Positions 48,361 to 57,648 of a stretch of 64,000 nucleotides of DNA are shown here, piece by piece. The translations under genes and the position numbers were made by a program. The stretch lies in assembly GCF_947496985.1 (NCBI RefSeq), contig NZ_CANMEZ010000005.1, positions 338,470 to 402,469 of the forward strand. Reading direction: 5' to 3'. The notes beneath the pieces are model-generated. The model did not search any database. It saw only the letters and a program-made list of their open reading frames with translations, and had not been told where the DNA came from. Every line of letters starts with the position of its first letter. Within the stretch, counting starts at the first letter, position 1. The DNA is from an uncultured Kordia sp. GTDB taxonomy: Bacteria > Bacteroidota > Bacteroidia > Flavobacteriales > Flavobacteriaceae.

Positions 48361-51300
48361 ATGCAGAACAAAGGATTAATAAAATTATTTGCCCTTTTAT
48401 TCGGATTGGTAAGTATTTACCAATTATCGTTTACGTTTATCACGAATAAAATTGAAAATGAGGCAAAAACGTATGCAGTTTCGCAAGTGCCAAAACCAGC
48501 GCCAGGCGAATCTGAAACAAAAGAAACTTCAACAAGAAGAGGTCTTGTTGAAAAGCAGTATTTAGATTCTATAGATAGAAATGAGCCAATTAGTTATGGT
48601 CTTACTTCATTTACATATTCTGAAGCAAAAGAAAAAGAACTAAACAAAGGATTAGACCTTAAAGGTGGAATTAACGTAATTCTTCAAGTATCTGTAAAAG
48701 ATATCTTAAGGGGATTGGCTAACAAAACCGAAAATGAAACGTTTAACAAAGCTTTAGAAAGAGCTGATGTGTTACAAGCAAATGCACAAGAAGATTATGT
48801 AGAATCGTTTTTTAGAGCGTTTGACGAGATAAAGCCAGCAGGTTTATTATTGGCAGATCCAGATATTTTCTTTACACAAGCATTACAAGAAGATATTCCT
48901 TCATTTGAAACGCCTGACAGTGATGTAAAGCGTGTAATTAGACAAAAAATCAATGAGTCTATTATTTCTGCAAAAGAAGTATTAAACAAGCGTATTGATG
49001 AGTTTGGAGTTACGCAACCAAACATTCAACGTTTAGGTACTTCTGGACGTATCTTAATTGAATTACCAGGAGCAAAAGATGTAATTCGTATTGAGAAATT
49101 ATTACAAACAACAGCTGAACTTGAATTCTGGAAAACGTACAACGATAACTCAAAATTAAGTACGTTCCTTGCGGCTGCAAACGAAAAGTTAAAAGAGCTT
49201 CCTCAATATGCTTCTCAAAAAGAAGAAAAGAAAGAGGAAGTGGCTGATGATGCTACTGCGGAAGATGCAACAGATGACAAGCAAGCAGAAGACTTATTAA
49301 CGTCTACAGAAGAAGATAGTTTAAATGTGGTAAATCCATTATTTGATAGAATTAGATTTACATTCCAAGGTGGTGGTATTATCGGTAAAGTAAAAGAAAC
49401 TGATAAGGATACTGTAATGAAATTGCTTGATAACGATGTTATTAAGCAAGTAAGACCAGCAGATTTGCGTTCTATTCGTTTTGCTTTTGGAAAAGAAATT
49501 GACGAGCAAGGATATCAAGATTTATATGTGTTAGCAGGAGAAAGAAAAGGAGCTAACTCTGAGCCTCAAATGAAAGGTGATGTAATTGATGGAGCAAGTC
49601 AAGGTTTTCAAGGCGGAGGTAATAAGCCAAACGTTAACATGCAAATGAACGGAATTGGAGCGAAGCAATGGGAGAAATTAACAGAAGAAGTACATAAAGA
49701 AGGCGGATTTATCGCAATTGTTTTAGATAACATTGTATACTCTGCGCCAAGTGTAACGAACGGAAAAATCTCAGGTGGAAACTCTCAAATCTCAGGAAAC
49801 TTTACAATTGAAGAGGCGCAAGATTTAGCAAACGTATTACGTGCAGGTAAATTGCCAGCTACAGCAGATATCTTACAATCAGAAATTGTAGGTCCATCAT
49901 TAGGGCAGGAAGCAATTGATAGTGGTTTAATGTCATTCCTTATTGCATTAGCATTAGTATTAGTTTGGATGGTATTCTACTATGGTAGAGCAGGTATTTT
50001 TGCAGATATTGCCTTAGTATTCAACATTGTATTGATTTTTGGAGTATTAGCAAACTTAGGCGCTGTATTAACGCTGCCTGGAATTGCTGGTATTGTACTT
50101 ACTATAGGTATGTCGGTGGATGCCAACGTACTTTTATATGAGCGTGTTAGAGAAGAATTAGCAAAAGGGAAAACATTACAAGAAGCAATCAGTCATGCAT
50201 TTAGCTGGAAAGGAGCAATGTCTTCTATCTTTGATGCCAATATTACAACTGGTTTAACGGCTTTAATCTTATTCTTATTCGGAACAGGGCCAATTAAAGG
50301 TTTTGCAACTACTTTATTAATAGGTATTGCAACGTCATTATTTACAGCAATCTTTATCACTCGTTTATTAATTGACTGGTATGTTGGAAAAGGAAACACA
50401 TTAGCATTCTCTACAGGAGCTACGAAGAACTTATTCAGAAATATGAATGTTGAGTTCTTAAAGAAACGTAAAATTGCATATGTTATCTCTGGAGCAGTGA
50501 TATTGGTAGGATTAGGATCTTATTTCTTTGGAAATGGTTTAAATGAAGGTGTTGATTTTGTTGGAGGACGTTCGTATCAAGTACGATTTAAAAATGATGT
50601 AAGCCCACAAGATGTAAAAGATAAATTGACGGTTGTTTTTGGAGCTGAAAACTCGCCAGAAGTAAAAACTTTTGGAAATGATAATCAGTTAAAAATTACA
50701 ACTAAATACAAAGTAAACGAAACAGGAACTAAAGTTGATGATGAAATCAAAGACATGTTGTTTAATGGAGTAAAATCATTCTTACCTGCAGATATGACAC
50801 TTGCACGATTTGTAGATGGTGCTGAAGATAAAGATGCGGGAATTATGAAATCTATTAAAGTAGGACCGACTATTGCGGATGATATCAAGAAAAACTCATT
50901 CTGGGCTGTATTAGGTTCATTAGTAGTAGTATTCTTATATATCTTATTGCGATTCAGAAGATGGCAATTCTCACTTGGAGCGGTTACGGCTGTATTCCAT
51001 GATGTGTTAATTGTATTAGGAATCTTCTCTTTAGCTTGGAAATTCCTTCCATTCAACATGGAAATCAACCAAGCATTTATTGCGGCAATACTAACCGTAA
51101 TTGGATACTCGCTGAATGATACCGTGGTAGTGTTTGATAGAATTCGTGAATTCATGGATGAGAATGCAAACTGGAAGTTTAGTAAAGTAGTAAATGCGGC
51201 ATTGAATAGTACATTAAGTAGAACGTTAAATACATCGTTAACTACTTTAGTAGTGTTATTAGCAATCTTTATCTTCGGTGGAGAATCTATCCGTGGATTT

Positions 51301-51423
51301 ATGTTTGCATTAATTGTAGGTGTAATTGTGGGTACATATTCGTCTATGTTTATTGCAACGCCAGTAATGTTTGATACAATCAAAGATGGTGATATCAACA
51401 AAGGGTTAGAAGAAGCTGAATAA
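48361..51423 (+). CDS. secDF: Protein translocase subunit SecDF (fusion)
   Basis: A 1020-residue fused SecD-SecF membrane protein that uses proton flow to aid Sec export. N-terminal helix, then a large periplasmic P1 region with LDLKGGINVILQVSV, LNKRIDEFGVTQPNIQ and LIELPGAKD, and an acidic low-complexity insert (KEEVADDATAEDATDDKQAED, part). The SecD membrane half contains IVLTIGMSVDANVLLYERVREEL; the SecF half has GVDFVGGRSYQVRF, VIGYSLNDTVVVFDRIRE and LNTSLTTLVVLLAIF. Length is typical for Bacteroidota fusions. Own promoter and terminator. Confidence 0.96.
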   Translation: MQNKGLIKLFALLFGLVSIYQLSFTFITNKIENEAKTYAVSQVPKPAPGESETKETSTRRGLVEKQYLDSIDRNEPISYGLTSFTYSEAKEKELNKGLDLKGGINVILQVSVKDILRGLANKTENETFNKALERADVLQANAQEDYVESFFRAFDEIKPAGLLLADPDIFFTQALQEDIPSFETPDSDVKRVIRQKINESIISAKEVLNKRIDEFGVTQPNIQRLGTSGRILIELPGAKDVIRIEKLLQTTAELEFWKTYNDNSKLSTFLAAANEKLKELPQYASQKEEKKEEVADDATAEDATDDKQAEDLLTSTEEDSLNVVNPLFDRIRFTFQGGGIIGKVKETDKDTVMKLLDNDVIKQVRPADLRSIRFAFGKEIDEQGYQDLYVLAGERKGANSEPQMKGDVIDGASQGFQGGGNKPNVNMQMNGIGAKQWEKLTEEVHKEGGFIAIVLDNIVYSAPSVTNGKISGGNSQISGNFTIEEAQDLANVLRAGKLPATADILQSEIVGPSLGQEAIDSGLMSFLIALALVLVWMVFYYGRAGIFADIALVFNIVLIFGVLANLGAVLTLPGIAGIVLTIGMSVDANVLLYERVREELAKGKTLQEAISHAFSWKGAMSSIFDANITTGLTALILFLFGTGPIKGFATTLLIGIATSLFTAIFITRLLIDWYVGKGNTLAFSTGATKNLFRNMNVEFLKKRKIAYVISGAVILVGLGSYFFGNGLNEGVDFVGGRSYQVRFKNDVSPQDVKDKLTVVFGAENSPEVKTFGNDNQLKITTKYKVNETGTKVDDEIKDMLFNGVKSFLPADMTLARFVDGAEDKDAGIMKSIKVGPTIADDIKKNSFWAVLGSLVVVFLYILLRFRRWQFSLGAVTAVFHDVLIVLGIFSLAWKFLPFNMEINQAFIAAILTVIGYSLNDTVVVFDRIREFMDENANWKFSKVVNAALNSTLSRTLNTSLTTLVVLLAIFIFGGESIRGFMFALIVGVIVGTYSSMFIATPVMFDTIKDGDINKGLEEAE

Positions 51424-51448
51424 GCACTCTTATATACTTATATGAATA

Positions 51449-51478
51449 AAAAACGCCACTCATTTGAGTGGCGTTTTT
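51449..51478 (+). terminator. Rho-independent terminator after secDF
   Basis: Perfect 13-bp stem (aaaaacgccactc / gagtggcgttttt) with a 4-base loop, 25 bases past the stop. Confidence 0.9.
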
Positions 51479-51735
51479 GCTTTTTCAAAAGCTAGTTTCT
51501 TTATAATCTAGCAATCTGTAGAAAGAGGAGTCTTTTTTTCTCCTTTAATAAATGAATGGATCGAAATTTTATTAAGCTTTAAAGTTTTAAATGTTGTTTT
51601 TTTATAATATAGAATTTTATTTGGTCATGAAGCTATAATATTGAAGCTAGAATAATTAAAAATAGTAGCATTGATTATCGTATTAGTATCTCTGATTAAA
51701 AGGAATTTTGAATTGATTGATATTTGGGTTCTTAA
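51479..51735. other. Intergenic stretch between secDF and the peptide cluster
   Basis: About 260 A+T-rich bases. No gene, promoter or RNA recognised; a weak AAGAGGAG/CTCCTTT pairing near 51520-51545 is not convincing. Confidence 0.35.
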
Positions 51736-51773
51736 AAAAAAGAGCATCACTAAATTTAGTGATGCTCTTTTTT
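51736..51773. terminator. Perfect 38-bp palindrome, bidirectional terminator
   Basis: A 19-bp perfect self-complementary stem (inner part gcatcactaaa / tttagtgatgc) flanked by A and T runs, 25 bases past the stop of the minus-strand peptide gene. It can end transcription from either side. Confidence 0.8.
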
Positions 51774-51798
51774 ACTCTTTTACTATACTATATACTAA

Positions 51799-52011
51799 CT
51801 AACAACTACCTCTAGTTAGTTCTGGGGCACCACAAACTAAAGAGCAATTAGCTATAGAAGTACATGCTATAAGAACAGACGCATCGCATATACCGCCTCC
51901 GCAAGTTGCATTGGTTTTTAATGTTGTTGGGATGGCTGTTTTTCCTCCTGTAAGAAGCGTAGAAATTGATTGTTTCTTTAAGTTAAGTGATCTTAATTGT
52001 TGCTTTTTCAT
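51799..52011 (-). CDS. Lanthipeptide-type precursor, CGG-I-C family member 1
   Basis: A 70-residue product. Leader KKQQLRSLNLKKQSISTLLTGG fits the L-x-L-x-K-x-x-I-x-x-L pattern of Bacteroidota class I lanthipeptide precursors and ends in GG at 22-23. The core has six cysteines: ATCGGGICDASVLIAC then NCSLVC and a final SC, with many Thr and Ser that could be dehydrated. The first half of the core is shared with two shorter peptides encoded next on the same strand. No LanB/LanC or exporter nearby. Confidence 0.78.
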   Translation of the reverse strand: MKKQQLRSLNLKKQSISTLLTGGKTAIPTTLKTNATCGGGICDASVLIACTSIANCSLVCGAPELTRGSC

Positions 52012-52140
52012 AATAATGGTTTAAATAATTAATCAGTACGAAACTATAAAAGCAGTATCAAGAAAAATAATAAAGTAAACCTTGATTATCGAATTAACGG
52101 TCAAAGTTTTTAGGCTATATTGTTGTAAGATAGGTGATTG

Positions 52141-52281
52141 AAAAAGAGGTTGTCTAAAAAGTTGAATTTTCGTCAAATCGAACTTGATTTGGTTTCTCAT
52201 CATCATTGTAAAACAATATGATTGGATTTTAGATCAAGTCCAGAATGATGCTTTTCGTTATTCTTTAAACAGCCTCTTTTT
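52141..52281. repeat. Intergenic element with nested inverted repeats (MITE/REP-like)
   Basis: Outer arms AAAAAGAGGTTGTCTAAAAAG (52141-52161, first 20 shown as similar) and CTTTAAACAGCCTCTTTTT (52263-52281) are imperfect reverse complements. Inside, ACTTGAT near 52181 pairs with ATCAAGT near 52232. The 141-base unit has no coding potential. It looks like a dispersed repeat or fold-back transcript lying between two peptide genes; copy number in the genome cannot be seen here. Confidence 0.55.
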
Positions 52282-52337
52282 ATTTTTCAAGTATGATATA
52301 TCGTTCTTGTGTGAAACGATACATGACTTCTGTTGAA

Positions 52338-52493
52338 TTACTTGTCGCAAATAATTACTGATTTTTTGCAAATACCACCACAAGTAACATTAGTAACATT
52401 AGTAGTTGGTTGCGCAGCTCTTCCTCCAGTGATTTCAAAAGTTGCGATTGATTTCTTGTTTAATAATAAACTGTTTGCTCTTTTAGTTTTCAT
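52338..52493 (-). CDS. Lanthipeptide-type precursor, CGG-I-C family member 2
   Basis: A 51-residue product. Leader KTKRANSLLLNKKSIATF runs to ITGG (GG at residues 23-24). Core: RAAQPTTNVTNVTCGGICKK followed by SVIICDK, with three cysteines and five threonines. The segment TCGGIC..SVIIC is nearly identical to the next peptide (52633-52791). The 39 bases at 52521-52559 upstream are also conserved between the two, so both gene and promoter derive from duplication. Confidence 0.75.
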   Translation of the reverse strand: MKTKRANSLLLNKKSIATFEITGGRAAQPTTNVTNVTCGGICKKSVIICDK

Positions 52494-52520
52494 GTTTTCA
52501 AAGTTTTATGTGAACTTCTA

Positions 52521-52559
52521 AATTATAAATCAGAAATAAAATTTTGTTACGGGAAAACC
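52521..52559 (-). promoter_or_regulatory. Conserved upstream block of peptide gene 52338
   Basis: Aligns without gaps to 52822-52860 with 30 of 39 bases identical by eye, and sits 28 bases from the ATG. It probably contains the promoter; on the minus strand it runs from GGTTTT to TTTATAA. Confidence 0.5.
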
Positions 52560-52632
52560 ATAAAGTTTGCTTGATAATCAATGTTTAAAATACTTCGAAA
52601 CGTTACTTTGTATATAGCTGATTGATTGAGTG

Positions 52633-52791
52633 TTATTTTACATTACAAATAATAACGCTATTCTCACAAATACCACCACAAGTAATATTTGTTTTGTGAG
52701 TTGTAGGAGCGCCACCAATAAGTTGTTGAGAAGTTAATTTTGAAACTGATGTTTTGTTTAATAGTAAGCTTTTGAATTTTTTAGTTTTCAT
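52633..52791 (-). CDS. Lanthipeptide-type precursor, CGG-I-C family member 3
   Basis: A 52-residue product. Leader KTKKFKSLLLNKTSVSKLTS runs to LIGG (GG at 26-27). Core: APTTHKTNITCGGICENSVI then ICNVK, with three cysteines. It differs from member 2 mainly in the leader's end and the residues after CGGIC. No modification enzymes are adjacent. Upstream block 52822-52860 is conserved with member 2. Confidence 0.75.
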   Translation of the reverse strand: MKTKKFKSLLLNKTSVSKLTSQQLIGGAPTTHKTNITCGGICENSVIICNVK

Positions 52792-52821
52792 GATGATATA
52801 ATTTCTAAATTTATACTTTAA

Positions 52822-52860
52822 AGATATAAACCAGAAATAAGATTCTAGTATGGTAAAACC
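52822..52860 (-). promoter_or_regulatory. Conserved upstream block of peptide gene 52633
   Basis: Partner of 52521-52559, 31 bases from the ATG. Minus-strand reading contains TTTATATCTTTA, near the -7 consensus. A weaker resemblance exists upstream of the 51799 peptide gene (about 52039-52080). Confidence 0.5.
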
Positions 52861-52940
52861 GTATAATTCAATAATTAGCCTGACTTTGTGTGCTTTTACT
52901 TTGTTGAGAATTTGGTGTGTATGGAATAGTTCTAGACGTC

Positions 52941-53420
52941 TTATTTAGTTTTAGAAAAAGAAATAGTATCACCAATCTCTAATAGCCATTTTTCGGCTAA
53001 TCCAGCATTAACTTCCAATACGTACATAGCAGGAATTTCCGAAGGTAAACCTGCTTCATTAAGTGGAACAGCATTTTCTTGAAAGCTAACAATTTTTTTC
53101 TGTTCGTCTAAGTAGATTATATCTAAAGGAATGTATGTATTTTTCATATAAAAACTACGTGGAAACTCTGTGGAAAAGATAAATAGCATTCCTTGGTTAT
53201 CTTCCATTGAGGTGCGATGCATCAAGCCAGTTTCGCGTTCGTAATCAGTTTCTGCAAACTCTATATCAATAGTAATTACTTCGTCGCCGCTAGCTTTAAA
53301 AAGCGTTAATTCACCTTCTTTTGTAAACTTAATTTCGGCAGTTTTTACTTTTTTATTTTGATCATTTTTACATGAAACAAATGTAATTGTAAAGCAAAGT
53401 AATATTAAAATTTTTTTCAT
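52941..53420 (-). CDS. DUF192 lipoprotein
   Basis: A 159-residue lipoprotein: signal KKILILLCFTITFVSC with lipid-attachment Cys17. The DUF192 domain is clear: FAETDYERETGLMHRTSMEDNQGMLFIF-like text, PRSFYMKNTYIPLDIIYLD, YVLEVNAGLAEKW and IGDTISF. Function unknown; common in aquatic bacteria. The ATG overlaps the end of lgt by 4 bases, so it is co-expressed with the enzyme that will lipidate it. Confidence 0.88.
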   Translation of the reverse strand: MKKILILLCFTITFVSCKNDQNKKVKTAEIKFTKEGELTLFKASGDEVITIDIEFAETDYERETGLMHRTSMEDNQGMLFIFSTEFPRSFYMKNTYIPLDIIYLDEQKKIVSFQENAVPLNEAGLPSEIPAMYVLEVNAGLAEKWLLEIGDTISFSKTK

Positions 53421-54280
53421 GCTTCTGAAGCTGTATTTTTAGTTTTTCTAAACATAAAGTAAAATCCAACTATGACAAAAGGAATACTTAACCATTGTCC
53501 CGTGGAAAGTACATCTCCTAGTTTATCTTCAAATCCACCTTGACTTTCTTTTACAAATTCAACAAAGAAACGAACAGTCCATAAAAGCACTAGAAATAGT
53601 CCGAAAATGTATCCATGTTTTTCTTTCTTGTCAGTTTTCCAATATACATACCATAAAATGGCAAATACAAATATATAGCAAAATGCTTCGTATAATTGCG
53701 CTGGATGACGTGGAAGTGTGTCGCCTCTTCCTTGAAAAACGACTCCAAAATTGGAATCAGTAAATTTTCCAACAATTTCTGAATTGAAAAAATTTCCAAG
53801 TCGAACAAAAACTCCACCAATAGACACAGGAATTACAACTTTGTCTAAAATCCAAAGTAAGGTTTTGTATTCGTATTTGCGTCTGTATAAATACAATGCT
53901 GTTATTATCCCGATGGCTGCTCCATGACTTGCTAATCCTGCAAATCCAGTGAATTTATATCCATTAATAAACCCAAACAAACTTGCATTAGGATCTTCTT
54001 TTATTGGGAGTAAGATTTCTATTAAATGTTCTTGGTAGTAACCCCAATTGTAGAAGAATACTTCCCCTAATCGAGCGCCAAGTAAGGTGGCAATTACCGT
54101 GTACATAAATAAAGAGTCTAAATATTCCAGTGGAATCTTTTCAACTGTATAAATTCGTTTCATGATATAATATCCTAAGCTGAATGCAATAATGAACATT
54201 AAGCTGTAATATCTGATTTGAATTGGGCCTAAATTCAGTAAAACTTCGCTAGGATTCCAGTTGATACTAAGTAAGTGCAT
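53417..54280 (-). CDS. lgt: Prolipoprotein diacylglyceryl transferase
   Basis: A 287-residue inner-membrane enzyme transferring diacylglycerol to the lipobox cysteine. ATG 54280 is chosen (HLLSINWNPSEVLLNLGP); a TTG at 54313 would add 11 residues. Motifs: IQIRYYSLMFIIAFSLGYYI, ARLGEVFFYNW, FAGLASHGAAIG (conserved His) and the Lgt signature VRLGNFFNSEIVG, then RHPAQLYEAFCY. Seven transmembrane helices. Confidence 0.95.
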   Translation of the reverse strand: MHLLSINWNPSEVLLNLGPIQIRYYSLMFIIAFSLGYYIMKRIYTVEKIPLEYLDSLFMYTVIATLLGARLGEVFFYNWGYYQEHLIEILLPIKEDPNASLFGFINGYKFTGFAGLASHGAAIGIITALYLYRRKYEYKTLLWILDKVVIPVSIGGVFVRLGNFFNSEIVGKFTDSNFGVVFQGRGDTLPRHPAQLYEAFCYIFVFAILWYVYWKTDKKEKHGYIFGLFLVLLWTVRFFVEFVKESQGGFEDKLGDVLSTGQWLSIPFVIVGFYFMFRKTKNTASEA

Positions 54281-54475
54281 ATGGAGTTGTTTATAAAATG
54301 TAAATATAGGCAAACGAAACGAAAATCAAAGAAAGCAAATGGTAAAGGAATGTTATTTTATGAAACTCAATTGTGAGAAATATGTAAGATGTGCTTAAAG
54401 TTGGAAGTTGAGCCAATATTGTATTGTTGTTAGCTTTAAAAGTTTAATAAATTCAAAAGATTTTAAATTGAAATC

Positions 54476-54718
54476 TTATTTGTTTTTAGGTAATTCATCT
54501 GGGACAGGGTCATGACCACTTCCGCCCCAAGGATGGCAGCTAAAAATACGTTTAATCGCTAATTTCCCACCACGAAATAAACCATGTTTTTGCAATGCTT
54601 CTGCAGTATAGTGCGAACACGTTGGTGAATATCTACAGGTTGCGGGAGTAAATGGAGAAATTGCACTTTGGTAAAAGCGAATCAATAAAATAAACGGATA
54701 TATAAGTACTTTTTTAAT
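54476..54718 (-). CDS. yidD: Membrane protein insertion efficiency factor YidD, apparent ATT start
   Basis: Conserved core [34 protein letters not shown] and [14 protein letters not shown] identify YidD, which aids YidC-mediated insertion. A TTG at 54685 gives only 69 residues and removes the amphipathic N-terminus. Reading on upstream in frame gives [10 protein letters not shown] before LIRFYQ, as expected for the family, and the codon at the family's Met position is ATT (54716-54718); no ATG, GTG or TTG lies between it and the upstream stop. ATT start is therefore inferred (80 residues). Confidence 0.8.
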   Translation of the reverse strand: MKKVLIYPFILLIRFYQSAISPFTPATCRYSPTCSHYTAEALQKHGLFRGGKLAIKRIFSCHPWGGSGHDPVPDELPKNK

Positions 54719-54748
54719 AGTCGTTTTTGTTTGATTAATTATGTAAAG

Positions 54749-55420
54749 TTACACTATTTTATGAATAGAAAAGTAGATGCAATCTCTGTAATCACTTTGA
54801 AATAATAATTTCTTCATTTCTTGAAACTTTTCTTTGTGTTCTTCTGTGTAAATTAAATACAAAGGATACTTTCTATCATTTAAAGTCATCATTACTGGAA
54901 CTGTTGCGGTAGCTTTATTGCTCAATTTTACTTTTTCCATAAAAGCGAAATCAACTTTCTTGTTGTTTGCTTCGCAATATTCAGAAACCTTTGAAACAAC
55001 CGTAATCAAATCAAGTTTGAGTATTCCAGTAGTGTTAACTTGTATATCTTTTACATGTAAGAAATCAATGTTTGTATAGAAAATTCCATCTTTATTTGTA
55101 TGTGGATATGATTCTTCATAATTAAATAATAATCCAGATTTTAACTGACTATCAATATCATTTTTTAAAACATATTTTCTATACAGAATGAATGGTGCTA
55201 TGACAAAGAAAATTGCAATAGCAATAACTAAACCAATCAACGATGATATAAGAGCTCTTGCGCTAAAATTATTTTTAAAATAATATTCCCAGTAGCTTCC
55301 GAGTGAGTTGGTTGCAAAAGAATATTGAATAATTTTTGACAGGTTCGCAAATTGTATGATGATATTGTATAAAATAATAATACCACCAACAATGAGGAAA
55401 ATAATTCCTAAGCCACTCAT
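54749..55420 (-). CDS. Membrane protein of unknown function
   Basis: A 223-residue protein with two hydrophobic helices: GLGIIFLIVGGIIILYNIII (residues 3-22) and ALISSLIGLVIAIAIFFVIAPFILY (about 57-81), then a soluble alpha/beta domain of about 135 residues (FYTNIDFLHVKDIQVNTTGIL, YPLYLIYTEEHKEKFQEMKK). No family recognised. It lies between yidD and cysS on the same strand. Confidence 0.7.
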   Translation of the reverse strand: MSGLGIIFLIVGGIIILYNIIIQFANLSKIIQYSFATNSLGSYWEYYFKNNFSARALISSLIGLVIAIAIFFVIAPFILYRKYVLKNDIDSQLKSGLLFNYEESYPHTNKDGIFYTNIDFLHVKDIQVNTTGILKLDLITVVSKVSEYCEANNKKVDFAFMEKVKLSNKATATVPVMMTLNDRKYPLYLIYTEEHKEKFQEMKKLLFQSDYRDCIYFSIHKIV

Positions 55421-55458
55421 ATGATGTATGTTGTTTTGTTAGTTATATATGCTATGCA

Positions 55459-56943
55459 TTAACTGACAGCAAAAGAAGTGCCTTCTTTTCCGTCTTTTAA
55501 TTGAATTCCTAAAGCTAATAATTCATCACGAATTTTATCTGATGTTGCAAAATCTTTATTGGCTCTTGCTTCATTTCTAAGTTTAATCAATAGCTCAACT
55601 ACGCCTGAAAGTGCATTTCCATCATCAGTAGTGCCAGTTTGTCGCTCTAACCCTAAAATTTCAAATACAAATGCATGCATACTTTCTTTTAAGGCAACTA
55701 AAGTTTCAGGTAAAATAGTTGCTTTTCCATCTTTTAGTTGATTGATGTATTTTACAGCTTCAAACAAGTCAGCAATTAAAATTGGAGTATTAAAGTCATC
55801 ATTCAGAGCGTTGTAGCAATTACGTTTCCATACAGAAAAGTTAAAGCTTGTTTTATCGCCAACGGGCTTTAAGTTGTCAAGTGTTTTGATTGCTTCCATT
55901 AGCTTATTGAAACCTTTTTCAGAAGCTAATAATGCATCATTACTAAAATCAAGAATGCTTCTGTAATGTGCTTGCATCATAAAGAAACGAGCAACGCTAG
56001 GAGCAAACCCTTTAGATAAATTTTTATTATCTCCAGAGAAAATTTCGCCAGGAAGAATATTATTTCCTGTTGATTTCGCCATTTTTTTGCTGTTCATTGT
56101 CAGCATATTAGCATGCATCCAATAATTTACAGGGGAAGTTCCTTTGCAAGCTTCATTTTGGGCAATTTCACATTCGTGATGTGGAAATTTCAAGTCCATT
56201 CCGCCACCGTGAATGTCAAATTTTTCACCTAAATATTTTGTACTCATTGCTGTACATTCCAAATGCCAACCAGGAAAACCTTCACTCCAAGGAGATGGCC
56301 AATGCATGAGGTGTTTTTTGTCAGCTTTTTTCCAAAGTGCAAAATCTTGTGGATTCTTTTTATCACTCTGTCCGTCTAGCGCACGTGTATTATGTACTAA
56401 ATCTTCTAAATTACGCTTGCTTAATGTTCCATAATCATTCGTTTCATTGAATTTATGAACATCAAAATATACAGAGCCATTGACTTCGTAAGCAAATCCT
56501 TTTTCAAGAATGGATTTTACAATTTCTATTTGTTCAATAATATGCCCAGTAGCTGTTGGTTCAATACTAGGTGGTTTGAAATTGAATTTTTGTAGAATTT
56601 CATGGAAATCAATTGTATAACGTTGTACAATTTCCATTGGTTCTAATTCTTCCAAACGTGCTTTTTTGGCAATTTTATCTTCACCTTCTTCCGCATCATT
56701 CTCTAAATGACCAACATCCGTAATGTTTCGCACATAACGTACTTTATAGCCTAGATGGTTTAAATATCTAAAAATCATATCAAACGACATGAACGTTCGT
56801 ACGTTTCCTAAGTGTACATTACTGTATACTGTAGGACCGCAGACATACATTCCAACATGACCTTCATTAATAGGTGTAAAAACTTCTTTTTGGTTTGTGA
56901 GGGAATTGTATATTTTTAGTTCTTGTTCTTGATATAATTTCAT
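55459..56943 (-). CDS. cysS: Cysteinyl-tRNA synthetase
   Basis: A 494-residue class I aminoacyl-tRNA synthetase. Zinc-site Cys35 in [16 protein letters not shown] (HIGH motif variant HLGN at 44-47), [15 protein letters not shown] and [20 protein letters not shown] (zinc ligands), and KMSKS variant KMAKSTGN near residue 283. The C-terminal DALR-like helical part is present ([29 protein letters not shown]). Full length. Confidence 0.97.
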   Translation of the reverse strand: MKLYQEQELKIYNSLTNQKEVFTPINEGHVGMYVCGPTVYSNVHLGNVRTFMSFDMIFRYLNHLGYKVRYVRNITDVGHLENDAEEGEDKIAKKARLEELEPMEIVQRYTIDFHEILQKFNFKPPSIEPTATGHIIEQIEIVKSILEKGFAYEVNGSVYFDVHKFNETNDYGTLSKRNLEDLVHNTRALDGQSDKKNPQDFALWKKADKKHLMHWPSPWSEGFPGWHLECTAMSTKYLGEKFDIHGGGMDLKFPHHECEIAQNEACKGTSPVNYWMHANMLTMNSKKMAKSTGNNILPGEIFSGDNKNLSKGFAPSVARFFMMQAHYRSILDFSNDALLASEKGFNKLMEAIKTLDNLKPVGDKTSFNFSVWKRNCYNALNDDFNTPILIADLFEAVKYINQLKDGKATILPETLVALKESMHAFVFEILGLERQTGTTDDGNALSGVVELLIKLRNEARANKDFATSDKIRDELLALGIQLKDGKEGTSFAVS

Positions 56944-56967
56944 GGTATTAATAAAAAATGTGATTGT

Positions 56968-57648
56968 TTAAAATTTTGTATCTAATTTAATATAATCTAG
57001 GAATTCTAGACGAGTTTTTTCGTTTTTAAATTTTCCGCCAAACTCAGCAGTTACAGTGCTACTCTCTATGTCTCTGATTCCTCGCGAATTAACACAGAGA
57101 TGTTTTGCGTCAATTACACAGGCAACATCATCAGTTCCTAATACTTCTTGTAGTTCTTTTACGACTTGAATCGTTAAACGCTCTTGAACTTGTGGTCTTT
57201 TTGCATAATAATCAACAATTCTATTCATTTTAGAAAGTCCAACAACTGTTCCATTAGAGATATAAGCAATGTGCGCTCTTCCAACAATAGGAAGTAAATG
57301 ATGTTCGCAAGTAGAATACACCGTAATGTTTTTTTCTACGAGCATTTCTTCATACTTATACTTATTGTCAAAAGTAGAAGCTTTTGGCTTTCTGTCAGGA
57401 TGTAATCCGCCAAAAATTTCTTTGACAAACATTTTTGCTACTCTATTAGGAGTTCCTTTCAGGCTATCGTCAGTCATATCCAAACCTAATGTTTGCATAA
57501 TATTGGCAACGTCTTTTTTGATACTAGCTATTTTTTCAGCATCGCTTAACTCAAAAGCATCAGTACGCAATGGAGTATCATATGAAGTCATTATATGGTC
57601 ATCTCCTATAGCTTGTATTTCCTCTTCAAGTGCCTTATCTATTTTCAT
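56968..57648 (-). CDS. folE: GTP cyclohydrolase I
   Basis: A 226-residue enzyme converting GTP to dihydroneopterin triphosphate for folate. Motifs: TPNRVAKMFVKEIFGGLHPD, YSTCEHHLLPIVGRAHIAY (zinc Cys and His), GLSKMNRIVDYYAKRPQVQERLT and CVIDAKHLCVNSRG. The N-terminal 30 residues are acidic and extra, as in other Bacteroidota. It is the first gene of the minus-strand housekeeping run; a promoter lies at 57772. Confidence 0.96.
   Translation of the reverse strand: MKIDKALEEEIQAIGDDHIMTSYDTPLRTDAFELSDAEKIASIKKDVANIMQTLGLDMTDDSLKGTPNRVAKMFVKEIFGGLHPDRKPKASTFDNKYKYEEMLVEKNITVYSTCEHHLLPIVGRAHIAYISNGTVVGLSKMNRIVDYYAKRPQVQERLTIQVVKELQEVLGTDDVACVIDAKHLCVNSRGIRDIESSTVTAEFGGKFKNEKTRLEFLDYIKLDTKF

Noticed and set aside
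50685..51401. Long minus-strand open frame (238 codons) opposite the SecF half of secDF
   Set aside because: It mirrors a strongly supported coding frame with full SecF motifs and has no domain, promoter or start context; an antisense shadow.
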